Source: a bacterium (lineage in GTDB: Bacteria; Bdellovibrionota; Bdellovibrionia; Bdellovibrionales; Bdellovibrionaceae). Taken from it: 64,000 nt of DNA. The position numbers and the translations under genes are program-made. Below the pieces are notes generated by a model. That model was not told the origin of the DNA. It made no database searches and worked only from the letters and a program-made list of their open reading frames with translations. The stretch is from NCBI GenBank assembly GCA_019752925.1, contig JAIELP010000003.1, positions 62,001 to 126,000 on the forward strand, in the 5' to 3' direction. Below, piece after piece: positions 1 to 8,885 of the stretch. Every line of letters begins with the position of its first letter. The stretch's first letter is position 1.

Positions 1-1
1 A

Positions 2-715
2 AAGTTCGATTTAAAAATTGGCTTTTTACTAAATAACTTACCGGCATTTCATCAAGGCCAAAGATATTTAGAATCTGATTTAAATCGTTCGTTTATGGTT
101 TCTGAAATTAAAACGTCTGAACAGAAAATTGCATCTGATATTCAAAATATAATAGAAAATCTGCAGATAAAATTGATTTTAGATCTTCATCAAACATCAG
201 AACCCACGAAAGACTGTTTTGCCGTAATTCCTGAGGTTCCTGAATTGATTCAATTGGCTTATCAATTTTCACCTAAAAGTCCGATAGTTAGCTTTTCTTC
301 CGAAGGATTTTCTTCCGAAGGAAAAACCTTGCTTGAATATGCACAAAATACCGGGGTTAAATCATTAACTTTTGAAATAGGACAAAAAGGCTTAAATGCA
401 GATCTTGCAAACCAGTTTAAAACCATCATTTTTAATGCCTTAAGTAGTCTTGATGAAATCCTTCAAAAATCAGTGAAAAACCTTGGTTATTTGATGATTA
501 ATCAGATGATTCCGAACATTAATGGGTATGCATTAAAGCCTGGCTTAAAAAGCCTAGATCCAGTGGTTAAAGATCAGATTTTGGCGGATAATCAGATAAC
601 AGCTGACGTGTTTAAGAGTCCGATTGACGGCTATATTATATTTCCTCGTTACCATAACATAAGAGCCGTGGAATCAAATATAGGTGTTTTGGCCACTGAG
701 AAGCGTTTAAACTGA
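2..715 (+). CDS. AstE/AspA-family deacylase (succinylglutamate desuccinylase / aspartoacylase), 5' end outside window
   Basis: The frame is open from the left edge, so only the C-terminal part is seen (about 237 codons). The first 32 codons contain N-LPAFHQGQRYLESDLNRSF, which matches the family pattern in which a Gly-x-Arg-Tyr and an Asp-Leu-Asn-Arg motif follow the first zinc ligands. Further on, DLHQT fits the family's third zinc ligand (His), and LTFEIGQ fits the segment with the catalytic Glu. These enzymes are zinc carboxypeptidase-fold deacylases that hydrolyse N-acyl amino acids. The first zinc ligands (HxxE) would lie upstream of the window. The gene has an in-frame 15-base tandem duplication encoding FSSEG twice (293-322). 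The family call is fairly secure; the substrate cannot be told. An internal ATG at 95 is not the start, because homology runs upstream of it. Confidence 0.75.
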   Translation, partial: KFDLKIGFLLNNLPAFHQGQRYLESDLNRSFMVSEIKTSEQKIASDIQNIIENLQIKLILDLHQTSEPTKDCFAVIPEVPELIQLAYQFSPKSPIVSFSSEGFSSEGKTLLEYAQNTGVKSLTFEIGQKGLNADLANQFKTIIFNALSSLDEILQKSVKNLGYLMINQMIPNINGYALKPGLKSLDPVVKDQILADNQITADVFKSPIDGYIIFPRYHNIRAVESNIGVLATEKRLN

Positions 716-818
716 CTTCTAGGTTATTATCTTATAAGTTATATTATGTTACATTTGTTGCGTATCTGAATAGTCTTGTTAAAATGACACTTACTATTTA
801 TTGGGACATAATTTTTCC

Positions 819-2954
819 ATGAAAAATACAACATATTTTAAATTAATAACCCTACTGACTTTTATCTTAACGATAGGCTGTCAATCAATGAAAACACAGA
901 GCACCGAGACCCCATCCACCACTCTCAATCATCTGGATTATCTTGAGCAGGTTGAGGGTGAAAATGCACTCACTTTTGCAAAGAAAAACAATGCGATTTC
1001 AGATGCTCGACTCAAGACCGACGGACGTTATAAAAAAACATATAACGAAATCTTAAAAATTGTATCAGCAAAAGACAAACTTCCACTTTTTTATATTTTA
1101 AACGATGAGATTTTTAATTTTTGGCAAGATGCTATTCATGTTAAAGGCATCTTGAGAAAAACCAGCGCAGCATCTTTCAACACAGGGAAACCTAACTGGA
1201 AAACCGTACTAGATATAGATGCCTTAAGTAAAAATGAAAAAGAAAATTGGGTTTATAAAGGAATCACCTGCCTAGAGCCTTCTTCAAATTACTGTATGGT
1301 GCGATTATCGCGCGGCGGAAAAGATGCTAGCGTATTTCGAGAGTTTGATCTCCAATCTCAGCAATTTGTTAAAAATGGATTCTATATTCCCGAATCTAAG
1401 TCCCGTGTAGAGTGGTTTAGTAAAGATATTTTACTAGTAGGGGATGCAACTGACCCCTCTACCCTAACAAGTTCAGGCTACCCTTCTCAGATTAAGTTTT
1501 TAAATAGAGGCTCTAGTTTAGCTAATTCGGAAATCATCTTTAAATGCAATAGTGACTGCGTGTCAGCGTGGGTTACTACCCATTTAATTGATTCCAATAG
1601 ACGCGTAATACTTGTGGGCGCCAGTATCACTTTTTATCAAACATCATATTTTGTGTATGATCCAAAAGCAGATACACTGAGCCAGATACCTATACCTTAC
1701 ACTGCAGATCTTAAGGGTCTATTCAGAGGTCGAATTATTTTTGTAACACGAGATCCTCTATCTGATTTGCCGCCAGGAACATTAGCTTCAATACCATTTA
1801 GCGATGCAAAAAAAGGTGTTAACACAATAATAAGAACATTGTTTAAGCCGTCGGCTAACGAATTCCTAGAAGACGTTAGCTTTTCCAAAGATTCTGTCTG
1901 GGTTACAACATTAAGAGATGTAAAAAAGCAGCTCTACGAATTTTATGTTAATCCTAACAACTCCTGGACATCAGAACGTCCTAGCATTGCAGGTAAAGAT
2001 GAAAATATCACCATAGCTGCGACTAACCAATACTCAGATCATATTTATTTTAATTATACAGACTACTTAACTCCTAGCTCAATTCTATATGCAAATCACA
2101 CTAAAGGCGGTAATGGCGTAAAAGTCCTACAGGCGCCTTCACGATTTAATTCAAAAGGTTTTAAAATTGCTCAGCTTAAAGCCAGAAGCAAGGGTGGAAC
2201 TCTTATTCCTTACTTCATTGTGTACCCCAACAAACTAAGTTTAGAAAACAATAAAAAACCCTTCCCTACTTTGCTCTATGCTTACGGTGGTTTTGAAATT
2301 TCTATGACTCAGAATTATCTGGGAGCTACAGGTAAAGTATGGCTTGAAAAAGGCGGTATTTATGTTGTGGCCAATATCCGAGGCGGTGGCGAATATGGTC
2401 CTGGTTGGCACAAAGCTGCCTTGAAAAAAAATCGACACAAAGCTTACGAGGATTTTTACGCTGTGGCTGAAGACTTGATCGCCCGCAATATTACAACACC
2501 ACGCCAGCTTGGAATTAAAGGGGGGTCTAATGGAGGTCTCCTAACTTCCGTAGCCTTCACGCAACGTCCAGAACTCTTTAATGCCGTTATCAGCGAAGTG
2601 CCGTTGGCAAATATGCTGGAATATCACAAATGGTTAGCTGGAGCGAGCTGGACTGCAGAATACGGTAATCCTGATGAAAATTCAGATATGAAACAGTACT
2701 TAAATTCTTATTCTCCATTGCATAATTTAAGTAAAGATAAAAAATATCCAGAAGTGTTCTTTTTGACGAGCACTAAAGATGATCGTGTGCACCCTGCCCA
2801 CGCCCGTCAAATGGTGGCACGAATGCAAGAGTTAGGTCATCCGGTACTTTATAATGAAAACACTGACGGCGGCCATGGAAGAGCTTCTAATATGAAAGAC
2901 TTGGCAGAATTCTTAGCTCTAGAATATACGTATCTGTATCAGAAATTATTTTAA
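819..2954 (+). CDS. Prolyl oligopeptidase family (S9A) serine peptidase, lipoprotein
   Basis: A 711-residue protein, the usual length for prolyl oligopeptidases, which cut short peptides after proline. A lipoprotein signal precedes the enzyme (hydrophobic run ending in LTIGC, about residue 21), so it is probably anchored on the outer face of a membrane. The catalytic triad is complete: Ser570 in GGSNGG, Asp654 in STKDDRVHP and His686 in DGGHGRA. The N-terminal 400 residues are the expected beta-propeller region. I chose ATG 819 because it begins the signal peptide directly; a TTG at 801 in the same frame would add six residues. A strong terminator hairpin follows immediately. The gene stands alone, convergent with the lipoprotein operon that follows. 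Confidence 0.9.
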   Translation: MKNTTYFKLITLLTFILTIGCQSMKTQSTETPSTTLNHLDYLEQVEGENALTFAKKNNAISDARLKTDGRYKKTYNEILKIVSAKDKLPLFYILNDEIFNFWQDAIHVKGILRKTSAASFNTGKPNWKTVLDIDALSKNEKENWVYKGITCLEPSSNYCMVRLSRGGKDASVFREFDLQSQQFVKNGFYIPESKSRVEWFSKDILLVGDATDPSTLTSSGYPSQIKFLNRGSSLANSEIIFKCNSDCVSAWVTTHLIDSNRRVILVGASITFYQTSYFVYDPKADTLSQIPIPYTADLKGLFRGRIIFVTRDPLSDLPPGTLASIPFSDAKKGVNTIIRTLFKPSANEFLEDVSFSKDSVWVTTLRDVKKQLYEFYVNPNNSWTSERPSIAGKDENITIAATNQYSDHIYFNYTDYLTPSSILYANHTKGGNGVKVLQAPSRFNSKGFKIAQLKARSKGGTLIPYFIVYPNKLSLENNKKPFPTLLYAYGGFEISMTQNYLGATGKVWLEKGGIYVVANIRGGGEYGPGWHKAALKKNRHKAYEDFYAVAEDLIARNITTPRQLGIKGGSNGGLLTSVAFTQRPELFNAVISEVPLANMLEYHKWLAGASWTAEYGNPDENSDMKQYLNSYSPLHNLSKDKKYPEVFFLTSTKDDRVHPAHARQMVARMQELGHPVLYNENTDGGHGRASNMKDLAEFLALEYTYLYQKLF

Positions 2955-2984
2955 ATAAAAGCCCAGATCAGGGCTTTTATTTAA
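2951..2984. terminator. Bidirectional intrinsic terminator between convergent genes
   Basis: Perfect 14-bp inverted repeat (2951-2964 with 2971-2984) around a 6-base loop. GC-rich inner stem (GCCC/GGGC) is flanked by A-tracts and T-tracts on both sides, so it can end transcription of the peptidase gene on the plus strand and of the lipoprotein gene on the minus strand. The left arm includes the TAA stop of the peptidase gene. Confidence 0.85.
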
Positions 2985-2993
2985 ACGCAAGAC

Positions 2994-3389
2994 TTAATCG
3001 CGGGTCCATTTTTTGTAACCCAATTTTAAGGCTTGCTCTAAGTCTTTAATTGAAATTTCGAACACATTACACTGTCCAGTCGGTTGACCACAAACCTGAA
3101 TGCGCATCATTCCATCATGTTTACTTTGCTGCGAAAATACTTCGATTTTATTTAATTCTTTTTTCATTTCGTTAAGTTCAATTTTTTCGCCCATACCACA
3201 CTGCTCTGAACCATCCGGTTTATAAATAAATACTCTTTGAGTCATATCTTTATTAGCTGAAGACACTTTTTCATTTCCCGTCATAACAATATCTGTTCTT
3301 TCTTCAATTTTACAGGGCTGGTTCGCGCAGGCACTTGTAAACAATATTACAGTTGTAAGTTTAGCAAAATTTAAAATGATTTTTCTCAT
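2994..3389 (-). CDS. Small lipoprotein of unknown function, downstream of bamB
   Basis: A 131-residue protein with a lipoprotein signal (hydrophobic stretch ending in FTSAC, Cys at about residue 21). The mature part is polar, with four further Cys residues that could form disulfides (NQPCK, EQCGM, QVCGQPTGQCN). I do not recognise the family. It begins 9 bases after the bamB stop and has its own Shine-Dalgarno (AAGGG, 7 bases before ATG), so it is very likely the last gene of the yfgM-bamB operon. A role in outer-membrane assembly or envelope maintenance is only a guess from position. Confidence 0.75.
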   Translation of the reverse strand: MRKIILNFAKLTTVILFTSACANQPCKIEERTDIVMTGNEKVSSANKDMTQRVFIYKPDGSEQCGMGEKIELNEMKKELNKIEVFSQQSKHDGMMRIQVCGQPTGQCNVFEISIKDLEQALKLGYKKWTRD

Positions 3390-3398
3390 AAAATACCC

Positions 3399-4550
3399 TT
3401 ACTTTAAGTAATAAATGCGGGATTTATTTTCATAACGAGCCGTAATTCCGTAAACATTTCCTTCACCGGAAACAAAATAAAGTTCATCTCCGTAAATCGA
3501 AGGTTTAGAGAATACACCGCGACCGGGCTCGAATGAACCTAGTTTTTTACCCGTTGTAGGTTCAAAGAACTGTAATTTACCTTGCGATTCGCCAGCCACG
3601 ATAATGTTATTGATAAGTCCTGGCTCTGTATAGACTCCCTGACTAGTGGAATGTTTCCAGATCTCAGTTCCTTCCTTTTTTGAAAGAGCCACAATTTCAC
3701 CTTTAGAAGAAACAACAAAGATTTTATCTTGAAAAATTAATGGAGTGCTGGCTCCACCAAAATTTTGGGTCCAGACTATTTCGCCTTTATCTTTTGATAC
3801 ACAGTAAATTTTATCGTCATAACTGTTAATGTAGATAAAGTCGCCGTCAATTACCGGAGAAGCATCGATATCACGGAATTTAGTATTACGATTGAGTGTA
3901 ATTTCCCATTGTTCAGTGCCCGTTTTAGCATTAATAGCAACTAAAGTTCCATCGCTAAATCCAGCGTAAACTAAACCGTTTGAAATACTTGGTTTTGAAC
4001 CACCTCTGATCGTCATGTTACTAGCTGTGTCCTGACGATTATGTATCCATAGTTGTTTACCGTTACTTGCATCAAGGGCGTAAAGAGACTGGCTTCCTGA
4101 AACAAAATACAAGATGCCCTCATTTAATAAAGGCTCTCCTACTAATTCTGATTTAGTATCAAACTGCCAAACAATCTGGCCATTTGCTAGGTCGATAGAG
4201 TACATAGTGCCATTGTTGGAGCCTACAAAAAGGCGGTCTTTAATGGCAGCACCACTGGCTTCAACTCCAAATGGAATATCCACACGCCAGTTTTTATTTT
4301 TTGAATCCATACCGTATGAAACTAATCCATCATATGCATTGCCGGCTATAATTGAATTTTTATAGATTACAGGCGACATACGGTTAATTTTACGGAACTC
4401 GTGGTTTTTCTTAGCCAATGTATCTTGTACCCAAAAAGCATTTACAACAAAGGCTCTGTTGCTGTCTTCATTGATTTTTTGCAGCATCGTACACGACGTT
4501 AAAATAAGTGAAGACAACAGTGCTAATGAAAGACCTACTTTGAAATTCAT
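3399..4550 (-). CDS. bamB: PQQ-type beta-propeller lipoprotein, BamB-like
   Basis: A 383-residue protein with a lipoprotein signal (LILTSC, Cys at about residue 20) followed by repeated propeller blades. The blades show the PQQ-like pattern G-x-(I/V)-x-A-L-x-x-x-x-G-x-x-x-W, for example LYALDASNGKQLWIH and LVAINAKTGTEQWEI. BamB is the outer-membrane lipoprotein of the BAM complex, which binds BamA and helps insert beta-barrel proteins. Length and blade number fit BamB. Start codon is 3 bases after the yfgM stop with no Shine-Dalgarno, suggesting translational coupling. The YfgM neighbour supports BamB over other PQQ-propeller lipoproteins: in Escherichia coli the order is yfgM-bamB-der. Confidence 0.85.
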   Translation of the reverse strand: MNFKVGLSLALLSSLILTSCTMLQKINEDSNRAFVVNAFWVQDTLAKKNHEFRKINRMSPVIYKNSIIAGNAYDGLVSYGMDSKNKNWRVDIPFGVEASGAAIKDRLFVGSNNGTMYSIDLANGQIVWQFDTKSELVGEPLLNEGILYFVSGSQSLYALDASNGKQLWIHNRQDTASNMTIRGGSKPSISNGLVYAGFSDGTLVAINAKTGTEQWEITLNRNTKFRDIDASPVIDGDFIYINSYDDKIYCVSKDKGEIVWTQNFGGASTPLIFQDKIFVVSSKGEIVALSKKEGTEIWKHSTSQGVYTEPGLINNIIVAGESQGKLQFFEPTTGKKLGSFEPGRGVFSKPSIYGDELYFVSGEGNVYGITARYENKSRIYYLK

Positions 4551-4553
4551 TAA

Positions 4554-5240
4554 TTAAGTACCGCTGGCTTTTTTGAACTGAATCAGTCTTAAATATTTTT
4601 CAGCTTCTTTAGAACTCGAATTAGCTCCCATTTCTGGATTAGCTGATTTGTTAGCTAAATTAGTTAAAATCTCTTCAGCTTTTTTAAGGTCATTTAATTT
4701 AGTGTAGCAAAGCGCTTGCTGGATTTGAGTTTCATTGTGAATAAAAGCAGCCTCTTTACGTTCAACAATTTTTTGCCACACAGTAATAGCTTCCTGGCAT
4801 TTTTCTTTATCTGCCAACAGCTGCCCTATTTGTTGTTGAATCAAAGTATTAACCAAACCTTTATCTTTGTTTTCAATTTTTTGTAATGTTGTTAAAGCTA
4901 AATCAAAATTTTTATCTTCAACTAATAAATTAGCTAAATGCAAGCCTGCCATTTGCGAAGCAACAGATCCTGGGTAATCTATCATTACTTTTTCAAGATC
5001 TTGTTTAACCTGCGTAAAGTCCACCACTTCAGTTTTTTGATCCTTAGTTGGCGGAGTCGCTTTTTTTGTTTTAAGGTCTATCAACTTTTTCTCAACTGCA
5101 AAGTAGCTCTCTTGTGCTGACTTTTCTTTTTGAGTTGCTTTAACTGAAATTAGCGTAAATACCGCTCCAATAACGATAACAACGCCGAGTGACCCTAATA
5201 ACAACTTCCATTGTTTTTCTAATACTTTTGCAAAATCCAT
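4554..5240 (-). CDS. yfgM: YfgM-like membrane-anchored TPR protein
   Basis: A 228-residue protein with a short cytoplasmic N-terminus (MDFAKVLEKQWK), one transmembrane helix (about residues 14-32) and a C-terminal helical-repeat region with TPR-like pairs (for example LALTTLQKIENKDKG and DLKKAEEILTNLANKS). This is the layout of YfgM (TPR_21 family), an inner-membrane protein with a periplasmic TPR domain that works with the Sec translocon (PpiD) and envelope chaperones. Shine-Dalgarno AAAGGA is 7 bases upstream of ATG. It is directly upstream of bamB, as in proteobacteria. It lies 41 bases after the leucine dehydrogenase gene and may be read through from it. Confidence 0.75.
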   Translation of the reverse strand: MDFAKVLEKQWKLLLGSLGVVIVIGAVFTLISVKATQKEKSAQESYFAVEKKLIDLKTKKATPPTKDQKTEVVDFTQVKQDLEKVMIDYPGSVASQMAGLHLANLLVEDKNFDLALTTLQKIENKDKGLVNTLIQQQIGQLLADKEKCQEAITVWQKIVERKEAAFIHNETQIQQALCYTKLNDLKKAEEILTNLANKSANPEMGANSSSKEAEKYLRLIQFKKASGT

Positions 5241-5281
5241 TTTTTGTTTCCTTTGTTTAATATAAATTTATTTAAATATAA

Positions 5282-6397
5282 TTAACGGTTATACACTTCT
5301 TTTAATGTCGTGAAAGCGCGGCTCGATTTACCCGGATGCTTGCGCTTAAGCTCACCAATGGTCTTAATACGCTCTTCAGCTAAACGGTCCGCTGCCAAAT
5401 GAGTACCGATGTTATCGCGCTTAGCAATTTCGATTACTTTTTTAACATTATCATAAACTTTTCTAGTTTTTTCAAAGGCTCTATCTGGAGAGTAGCCTTC
5501 TAGCTCTACGAATACGTTCATAAGACCTCCAGCATTTACGACATAATCAGGAGCATATAAAATTCCCAATTCACGCAATTGATCACCATGACGAGGTTCT
5601 GCTAATTGATTATTAGCTCCGCCAGCAATTACTTTACATTTAAATTTAGTAATTGTTTGATCGTTTACGATAGCACCTAAAGCACAAGGAGCCTGAATAT
5701 CACAGTCCACACCCAGTATCTGATCCGGCGCTACAACTTCAACTTTGTAAGCGTCATGATGGAATTTAACACGGGCTTGATCGATATCAGAAACGATAAC
5801 TTTTGCGCCTTCTTCAGTTAAGTACTTAACTAAATTAGATCCAACATTTCCTAAACCTTGAACCGCAATACGCATTCCTTTTAAAGAATCCGTGCCGAAT
5901 TTTTCGCTGGCTGCAGCTTTAATACCCATCAGTACACCATGAGCTGTGTACGGAGACGGGTCGCCTGAACCACCGAAGTCTTTTGGTATGCCTGTTACCC
6001 AAGGAGTTTCCATAAAAACATGTTCCATATCGTTAACGCCGGTACCAACGTCTTCTGCTGTGATATATTTTCCATTTAATGAATTTACAAATTGGCCAAA
6101 GGCTCTGAATAAACCTTCTGATTTTTGAGTTTTAGGATCACCTATAATAACAGCTTTACCACCACCTAAGTTAAGACCTGCAGCAGCTGCTTTATAAGTC
6201 ATACCTTTTGAAAGCCTCAATACGTCAGTTAAAGCCTCTTCTTCTGTTTTATAATTCCACATTCTGGTTCCACCGAGAGCTGGACCTAAAGAAGTATTGT
6301 GGATTGCAATGATAGCTTTTAAGCCCACATTCTTATCGTAACAAAAAACAACTTCTTCGTGCTCACCGTGTTTGGTAATCATCTCAAATGGACCCAT
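5282..6397 (-). CDS. Leucine dehydrogenase (Glu/Leu/Phe/Val dehydrogenase family)
   Basis: A 371-residue cytoplasmic enzyme that interconverts branched-chain amino acids and 2-oxo acids with NAD. The catalytic region is plain: [19 protein letters not shown] at residues 65-83, with Lys69 and Lys81 at the expected places. The Rossmann domain follows with [10 protein letters not shown] near residue 175. A segment LGGTRMWNY near residue 41 matches leucine dehydrogenases more than glutamate dehydrogenases, which are also about 50-80 residues longer. Strong Shine-Dalgarno (AAGGAG, 6 bases before ATG). In many bacteria this enzyme starts branched-chain amino acid catabolism or feeds branched fatty acid primers. 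Valine or phenylalanine as preferred substrate cannot be excluded. Confidence 0.85.
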   Translation of the reverse strand: MGPFEMITKHGEHEEVVFCYDKNVGLKAIIAIHNTSLGPALGGTRMWNYKTEEEALTDVLRLSKGMTYKAAAAGLNLGGGKAVIIGDPKTQKSEGLFRAFGQFVNSLNGKYITAEDVGTGVNDMEHVFMETPWVTGIPKDFGGSGDPSPYTAHGVLMGIKAAASEKFGTDSLKGMRIAVQGLGNVGSNLVKYLTEEGAKVIVSDIDQARVKFHHDAYKVEVVAPDQILGVDCDIQAPCALGAIVNDQTITKFKCKVIAGGANNQLAEPRHGDQLRELGILYAPDYVVNAGGLMNVFVELEGYSPDRAFEKTRKVYDNVKKVIEIAKRDNIGTHLAADRLAEERIKTIGELKRKHPGKSSRAFTTLKEVYNR

Positions 6398-6505
6398 GAA
6401 ATCTCCTTAGTTAATAATAAATTAAATAACAAAATAAATAGACTCAGAGTGTGGCATTTTTAATGGAAAAAACCAGTTGTTTACACTTTGCGAAACAAAG
6501 AAATA

Positions 6506-6946
6506 TTATTTGCCTAATTTCAGAGATAATTCTTGGAATTGCAGATGAACATTTTTCAGATTTTTCGCCAGCATAGGCAGCTGAATTTTCGTATCGGTTT
6601 TATCAATTGGAATAAAAATTCGATGAGTTTTGTACGTGCTTTTTTGCCCTTGGAACGTGCATTCTAAAGTAAGCCATGCTTCCAAAGATTTTTTTTCACG
6701 GTATTTAACAGCTCTAAAAAGTGTAGAAACCTCACAAGGAGGCGCTCCTTCATAAGGACTTCCTTTAATTAAGACACCCAGTGGTCCGTTAAAACTGTAA
6801 TGTCCTTCAAAATCGCCTGAAATCAATAGACGTCCCGAGACCAATTGAGAAAATGAAGTCTTTTTTGTTTGGGAGTTGGCGGCAATACCTATACTTAAAA
6901 TAACAAAGACCGCTAAAATCTGTAGTGTAACCGACCTACAATTCAT
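6506..6946 (-). CDS. Secreted protein of unknown function (with upstream partner)
   Basis: A 146-residue protein with a probable Sec signal peptide (hydrophobic residues 6-24, cleavage likely after IGIAANSQ). The mature part is beta-rich and polar, and includes a pair of Cys residues (PPCEVST and TLECTFQG) that could form a disulfide. I do not recognise a family. Its ATG overlaps the stop of the preceding gene in a TAATG arrangement, so it is translationally coupled to it and the two products are likely to act together. Confidence 0.65.
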   Translation of the reverse strand: MNCRSVTLQILAVFVILSIGIAANSQTKKTSFSQLVSGRLLISGDFEGHYSFNGPLGVLIKGSPYEGAPPCEVSTLFRAVKYREKKSLEAWLTLECTFQGQKSTYKTHRIFIPIDKTDTKIQLPMLAKNLKNVHLQFQELSLKLGK

Positions 6947-7293
6947 TATTGAGTTGCGCCGAGTTCTTCATCTAAACGTTTGAACTGACTTTGTTCGATT
7001 ATGATAGGATTGGCTCTATCCTGTAAGTTGTTTGATTTTAACAATTCATATTCGTTTTTTTGAGCAAGAGATGCTGAATTTGGAATATGTCCTGTACCTA
7101 AAAGAATAATTTCAGGAGCTTTACTTTCTTCAGCCAAAGAGCTGATTTCAATTACCTGAATCTCTTCGTTTAGCGAATTGTGAATCTCTTTTTGAGCGCT
7201 AGCCTGCGCCTGAATCAAGGAGTTAAAATCAGCGATTTTAGCCATAGAAAAATGACCTAAAAATACGATAGAAACAAAGAGTATTTTTTTCAT
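6946..7293 (-). CDS. Small secreted protein of unknown function
   Basis: A 115-residue protein with a Sec-type signal peptide (MKKILFVSIVFLGHFSMA, cleavage likely after SMA at residue 18). The mature part is short, polar and rich in Gln, Glu and Ser, with no Cys and no motif that I recognise. It has a Shine-Dalgarno AAGGA 7 bases before ATG. It is the first gene of a two-gene unit and is coupled by a TAATG overlap to the next secreted protein. The pair sits upstream of leucine dehydrogenase with a 108-base gap. Confidence 0.65.
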   Translation of the reverse strand: MKKILFVSIVFLGHFSMAKIADFNSLIQAQASAQKEIHNSLNEEIQVIEISSLAEESKAPEIILLGTGHIPNSASLAQKNEYELLKSNNLQDRANPIIIEQSQFKRLDEELGATQ

Positions 7294-7436
7294 AACAATT
7301 CCTTTATATTAATCTCCCGTAGTTAAAGCAAGTCGAATGCCAATCTAAACTAAAACTTAAGAGGCTTTAAGAATGAAATCTGTACAATATCTAAACAGCA
7401 GGTGACATTAATCCCCTAATACGTTACCTCCTTTAC

Positions 7437-8033
7437 ATGCATAAATTGTTTGTTACACAGGTCTATCAGACGGCTATAAAATGTGATTTGAAAGATTTAA
7501 AAAAAGAAGTTTTTCAGATTCAAAAAGCCGATAAGGCGGGTCAGAAATGGTCTGAGTTAAATTACAAAAATGGTTACACTTCTTATGGTTCTTGGGATCA
7601 GCTTCATCAGATGTCTTCAACCTTTGAAGGACTTGAAAAAAAGATCAATTCCCATGTTCAGAAATTCTGTAAATCTCTGGAATACGACTTAAAAAAGGGT
7701 TCTTTGAAGATGAATTCCTTTTGGGTTAACATCATGCCTTCAGGGGCTATTCACACGGCCCATATTCACCCGCATTCGGTTATAAGTGGTACTTATTATG
7801 TCGACATCCCTACTAAGGCCAGCGCGATTAAATTTGAAGATCCCCGCCTTGGTTTTTTCATGAACGCTCCTCTGGTTAAAGAAAATGGCAGTCGCGAAAA
7901 TGTGAGGTTTTTCTCCATCGAACCCAAGTCTGGCGACCTGATTTTGTTTGAAAGCTGGCTTAAACACGAAGTTCCGCTTAATCAGAGTAAAAAACCCCGC
8001 ATAAGTATTAGTTTTAATTACACATGGGCCTAG
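7437..8033 (+). CDS. Putative 2OG-Fe(II) oxygenase, TIGR02466-like
   Basis: A 198-residue protein ending in the double-stranded beta-helix pattern of the TIGR02466 type of 2-oxoglutarate/Fe(II) oxygenases. Visible parts are FWVNIMPSGAIHTAHIHPHS (candidate iron ligands HxH), then SGTYYVD, then GDLILFESWLKHEVPLN with the second iron His, and RISISFN with the Arg expected to hold the 2-oxoglutarate carboxylate. The substrate of this family is not known. No convincing Shine-Dalgarno precedes ATG 7437. Gap to the next gene is 55 bases, so it may be the first gene transcribed into the yceD-fab operon, or a separate gene. Confidence 0.75.
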   Translation: MHKLFVTQVYQTAIKCDLKDLKKEVFQIQKADKAGQKWSELNYKNGYTSYGSWDQLHQMSSTFEGLEKKINSHVQKFCKSLEYDLKKGSLKMNSFWVNIMPSGAIHTAHIHPHSVISGTYYVDIPTKASAIKFEDPRLGFFMNAPLVKENGSRENVRFFSIEPKSGDLILFESWLKHEVPLNQSKKPRISISFNYTWA

Positions 8034-8088
8034 GTCTTCTCTAAAATATTTGACCTCGAAAGCCCTCTCATTATACAACTTTCCTCTT

Positions 8089-8619
8089 ATGAAAATCCGT
8101 TTAAATGAAATTCCTGAAGAAGGTCGTAACTACATATTCAATCGTCAAACAGCGGAATTAAACCCGGCTCTACAGGATTTAATTCAAAATAACGCTTATG
8201 ATGTAAATCTTGATATTAAGCCCTTAAACTCTAAAGACTACACAGTTATTGGCACTTTAAAGACCAAAACTCACGAGCAATGCTCACGCTGCGCTGAAGA
8301 GTTTGATCTACCAATAGATACAAAATTGCGCGAAATTCTGATTCCTCACCAAGAGGAAGGGCGTACGGGTCACTACGCTAAATCCGGCGTAAGCATGGAA
8401 GACGAAGACAATACTTTCGCGGTAACTGAATACCAAAGTATGCAATTTGATTTAGGCGAGTACCTACATGAGGCTATTGCTTTACAGGTCCCCTTTAACC
8501 CGTTTTGCGCCGAATGTAGCAAGCCGGAAAACAACAAAGCTTTTATATATGACGAAAAAATGGGCGAAGAAGTTAAACCAAACCCATTTCAGGCTTTAAA
8601 AGGTATCAAACTTAATTAA
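8089..8619 (+). CDS. yceD: YceD/DUF177 family protein
   Basis: A 176-residue protein of the DUF177 family, almost always encoded directly upstream of rpmF. It starts MKIRLNEIPEEG, typical of the family, so I chose ATG 8089; a TTG at 8050 would add 13 unmatched residues. Two zinc-knuckle-like CxxC pairs are present (CSRCAEEF near residue 64 and CAECSKP near residue 142). The segment FDLGEYLHEAIALQVPFNPFC matches the family's conserved C-terminal block. YceD is linked to 23S rRNA accumulation or ribosome assembly in some bacteria and plants. Its place as leader of the rpmF-fab operon is classical. Confidence 0.88.
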   Translation: MKIRLNEIPEEGRNYIFNRQTAELNPALQDLIQNNAYDVNLDIKPLNSKDYTVIGTLKTKTHEQCSRCAEEFDLPIDTKLREILIPHQEEGRTGHYAKSGVSMEDEDNTFAVTEYQSMQFDLGEYLHEAIALQVPFNPFCAECSKPENNKAFIYDEKMGEEVKPNPFQALKGIKLN

Positions 8620-8676
8620 AGCCGTTGATTTTAGTTTTAAATTAATGGATAAATAGACCCTTTCCCGGAGGATAAA

Positions 8677-8868
8677 ATGCCAACACCTAAGAAAAAGACC
8701 TCGAAGTCGCGCCGCGACATGAGACGCTCACACGATGGTTTAGAAGCGCCAGCAATGGCAATCGATAAAAAATCTGGAGAATTAGTACGCCCTCACCGTG
8801 CGTTCAAAGCTGCTGATGGAGCCCTTTACTACAAAGGTAAACAAATCAGCGCAGCTAAATCTAAGTAA
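8677..8868 (+). CDS. rpmF: Ribosomal protein bL32
   Basis: A 63-residue basic protein starting [21 protein letters not shown], the standard bL32 N-terminus. The C-terminal half has no CxxC pair, so this is the zinc-free (C-minus) type. Strong Shine-Dalgarno (GGAGG, 6 bases before ATG). It is a component of the large ribosomal subunit. Position between yceD and the fab genes is widely conserved. plsX, usually next, is missing here: fabH follows at once. Confidence 0.95.
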   Translation: MPTPKKKTSKSRRDMRRSHDGLEAPAMAIDKKSGELVRPHRAFKAADGALYYKGKQISAAKSK

Positions 8869-8885
8869 TTAGACAAGCCTTGAAT

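Noticed and set aside
4114..4365. Plus-strand frame inside bamB
   Set aside because: Antisense to a conserved gene and without a ribosome-binding site; a shadow frame.
7373..7405. Ten-codon reading frame (MKSVQYLNSR) with AAGAGG upstream, before the 2OG oxygenase gene
   Set aside because: Too short, with no run of a single amino acid and no attenuator-type hairpin; a chance frame cannot be excluded.
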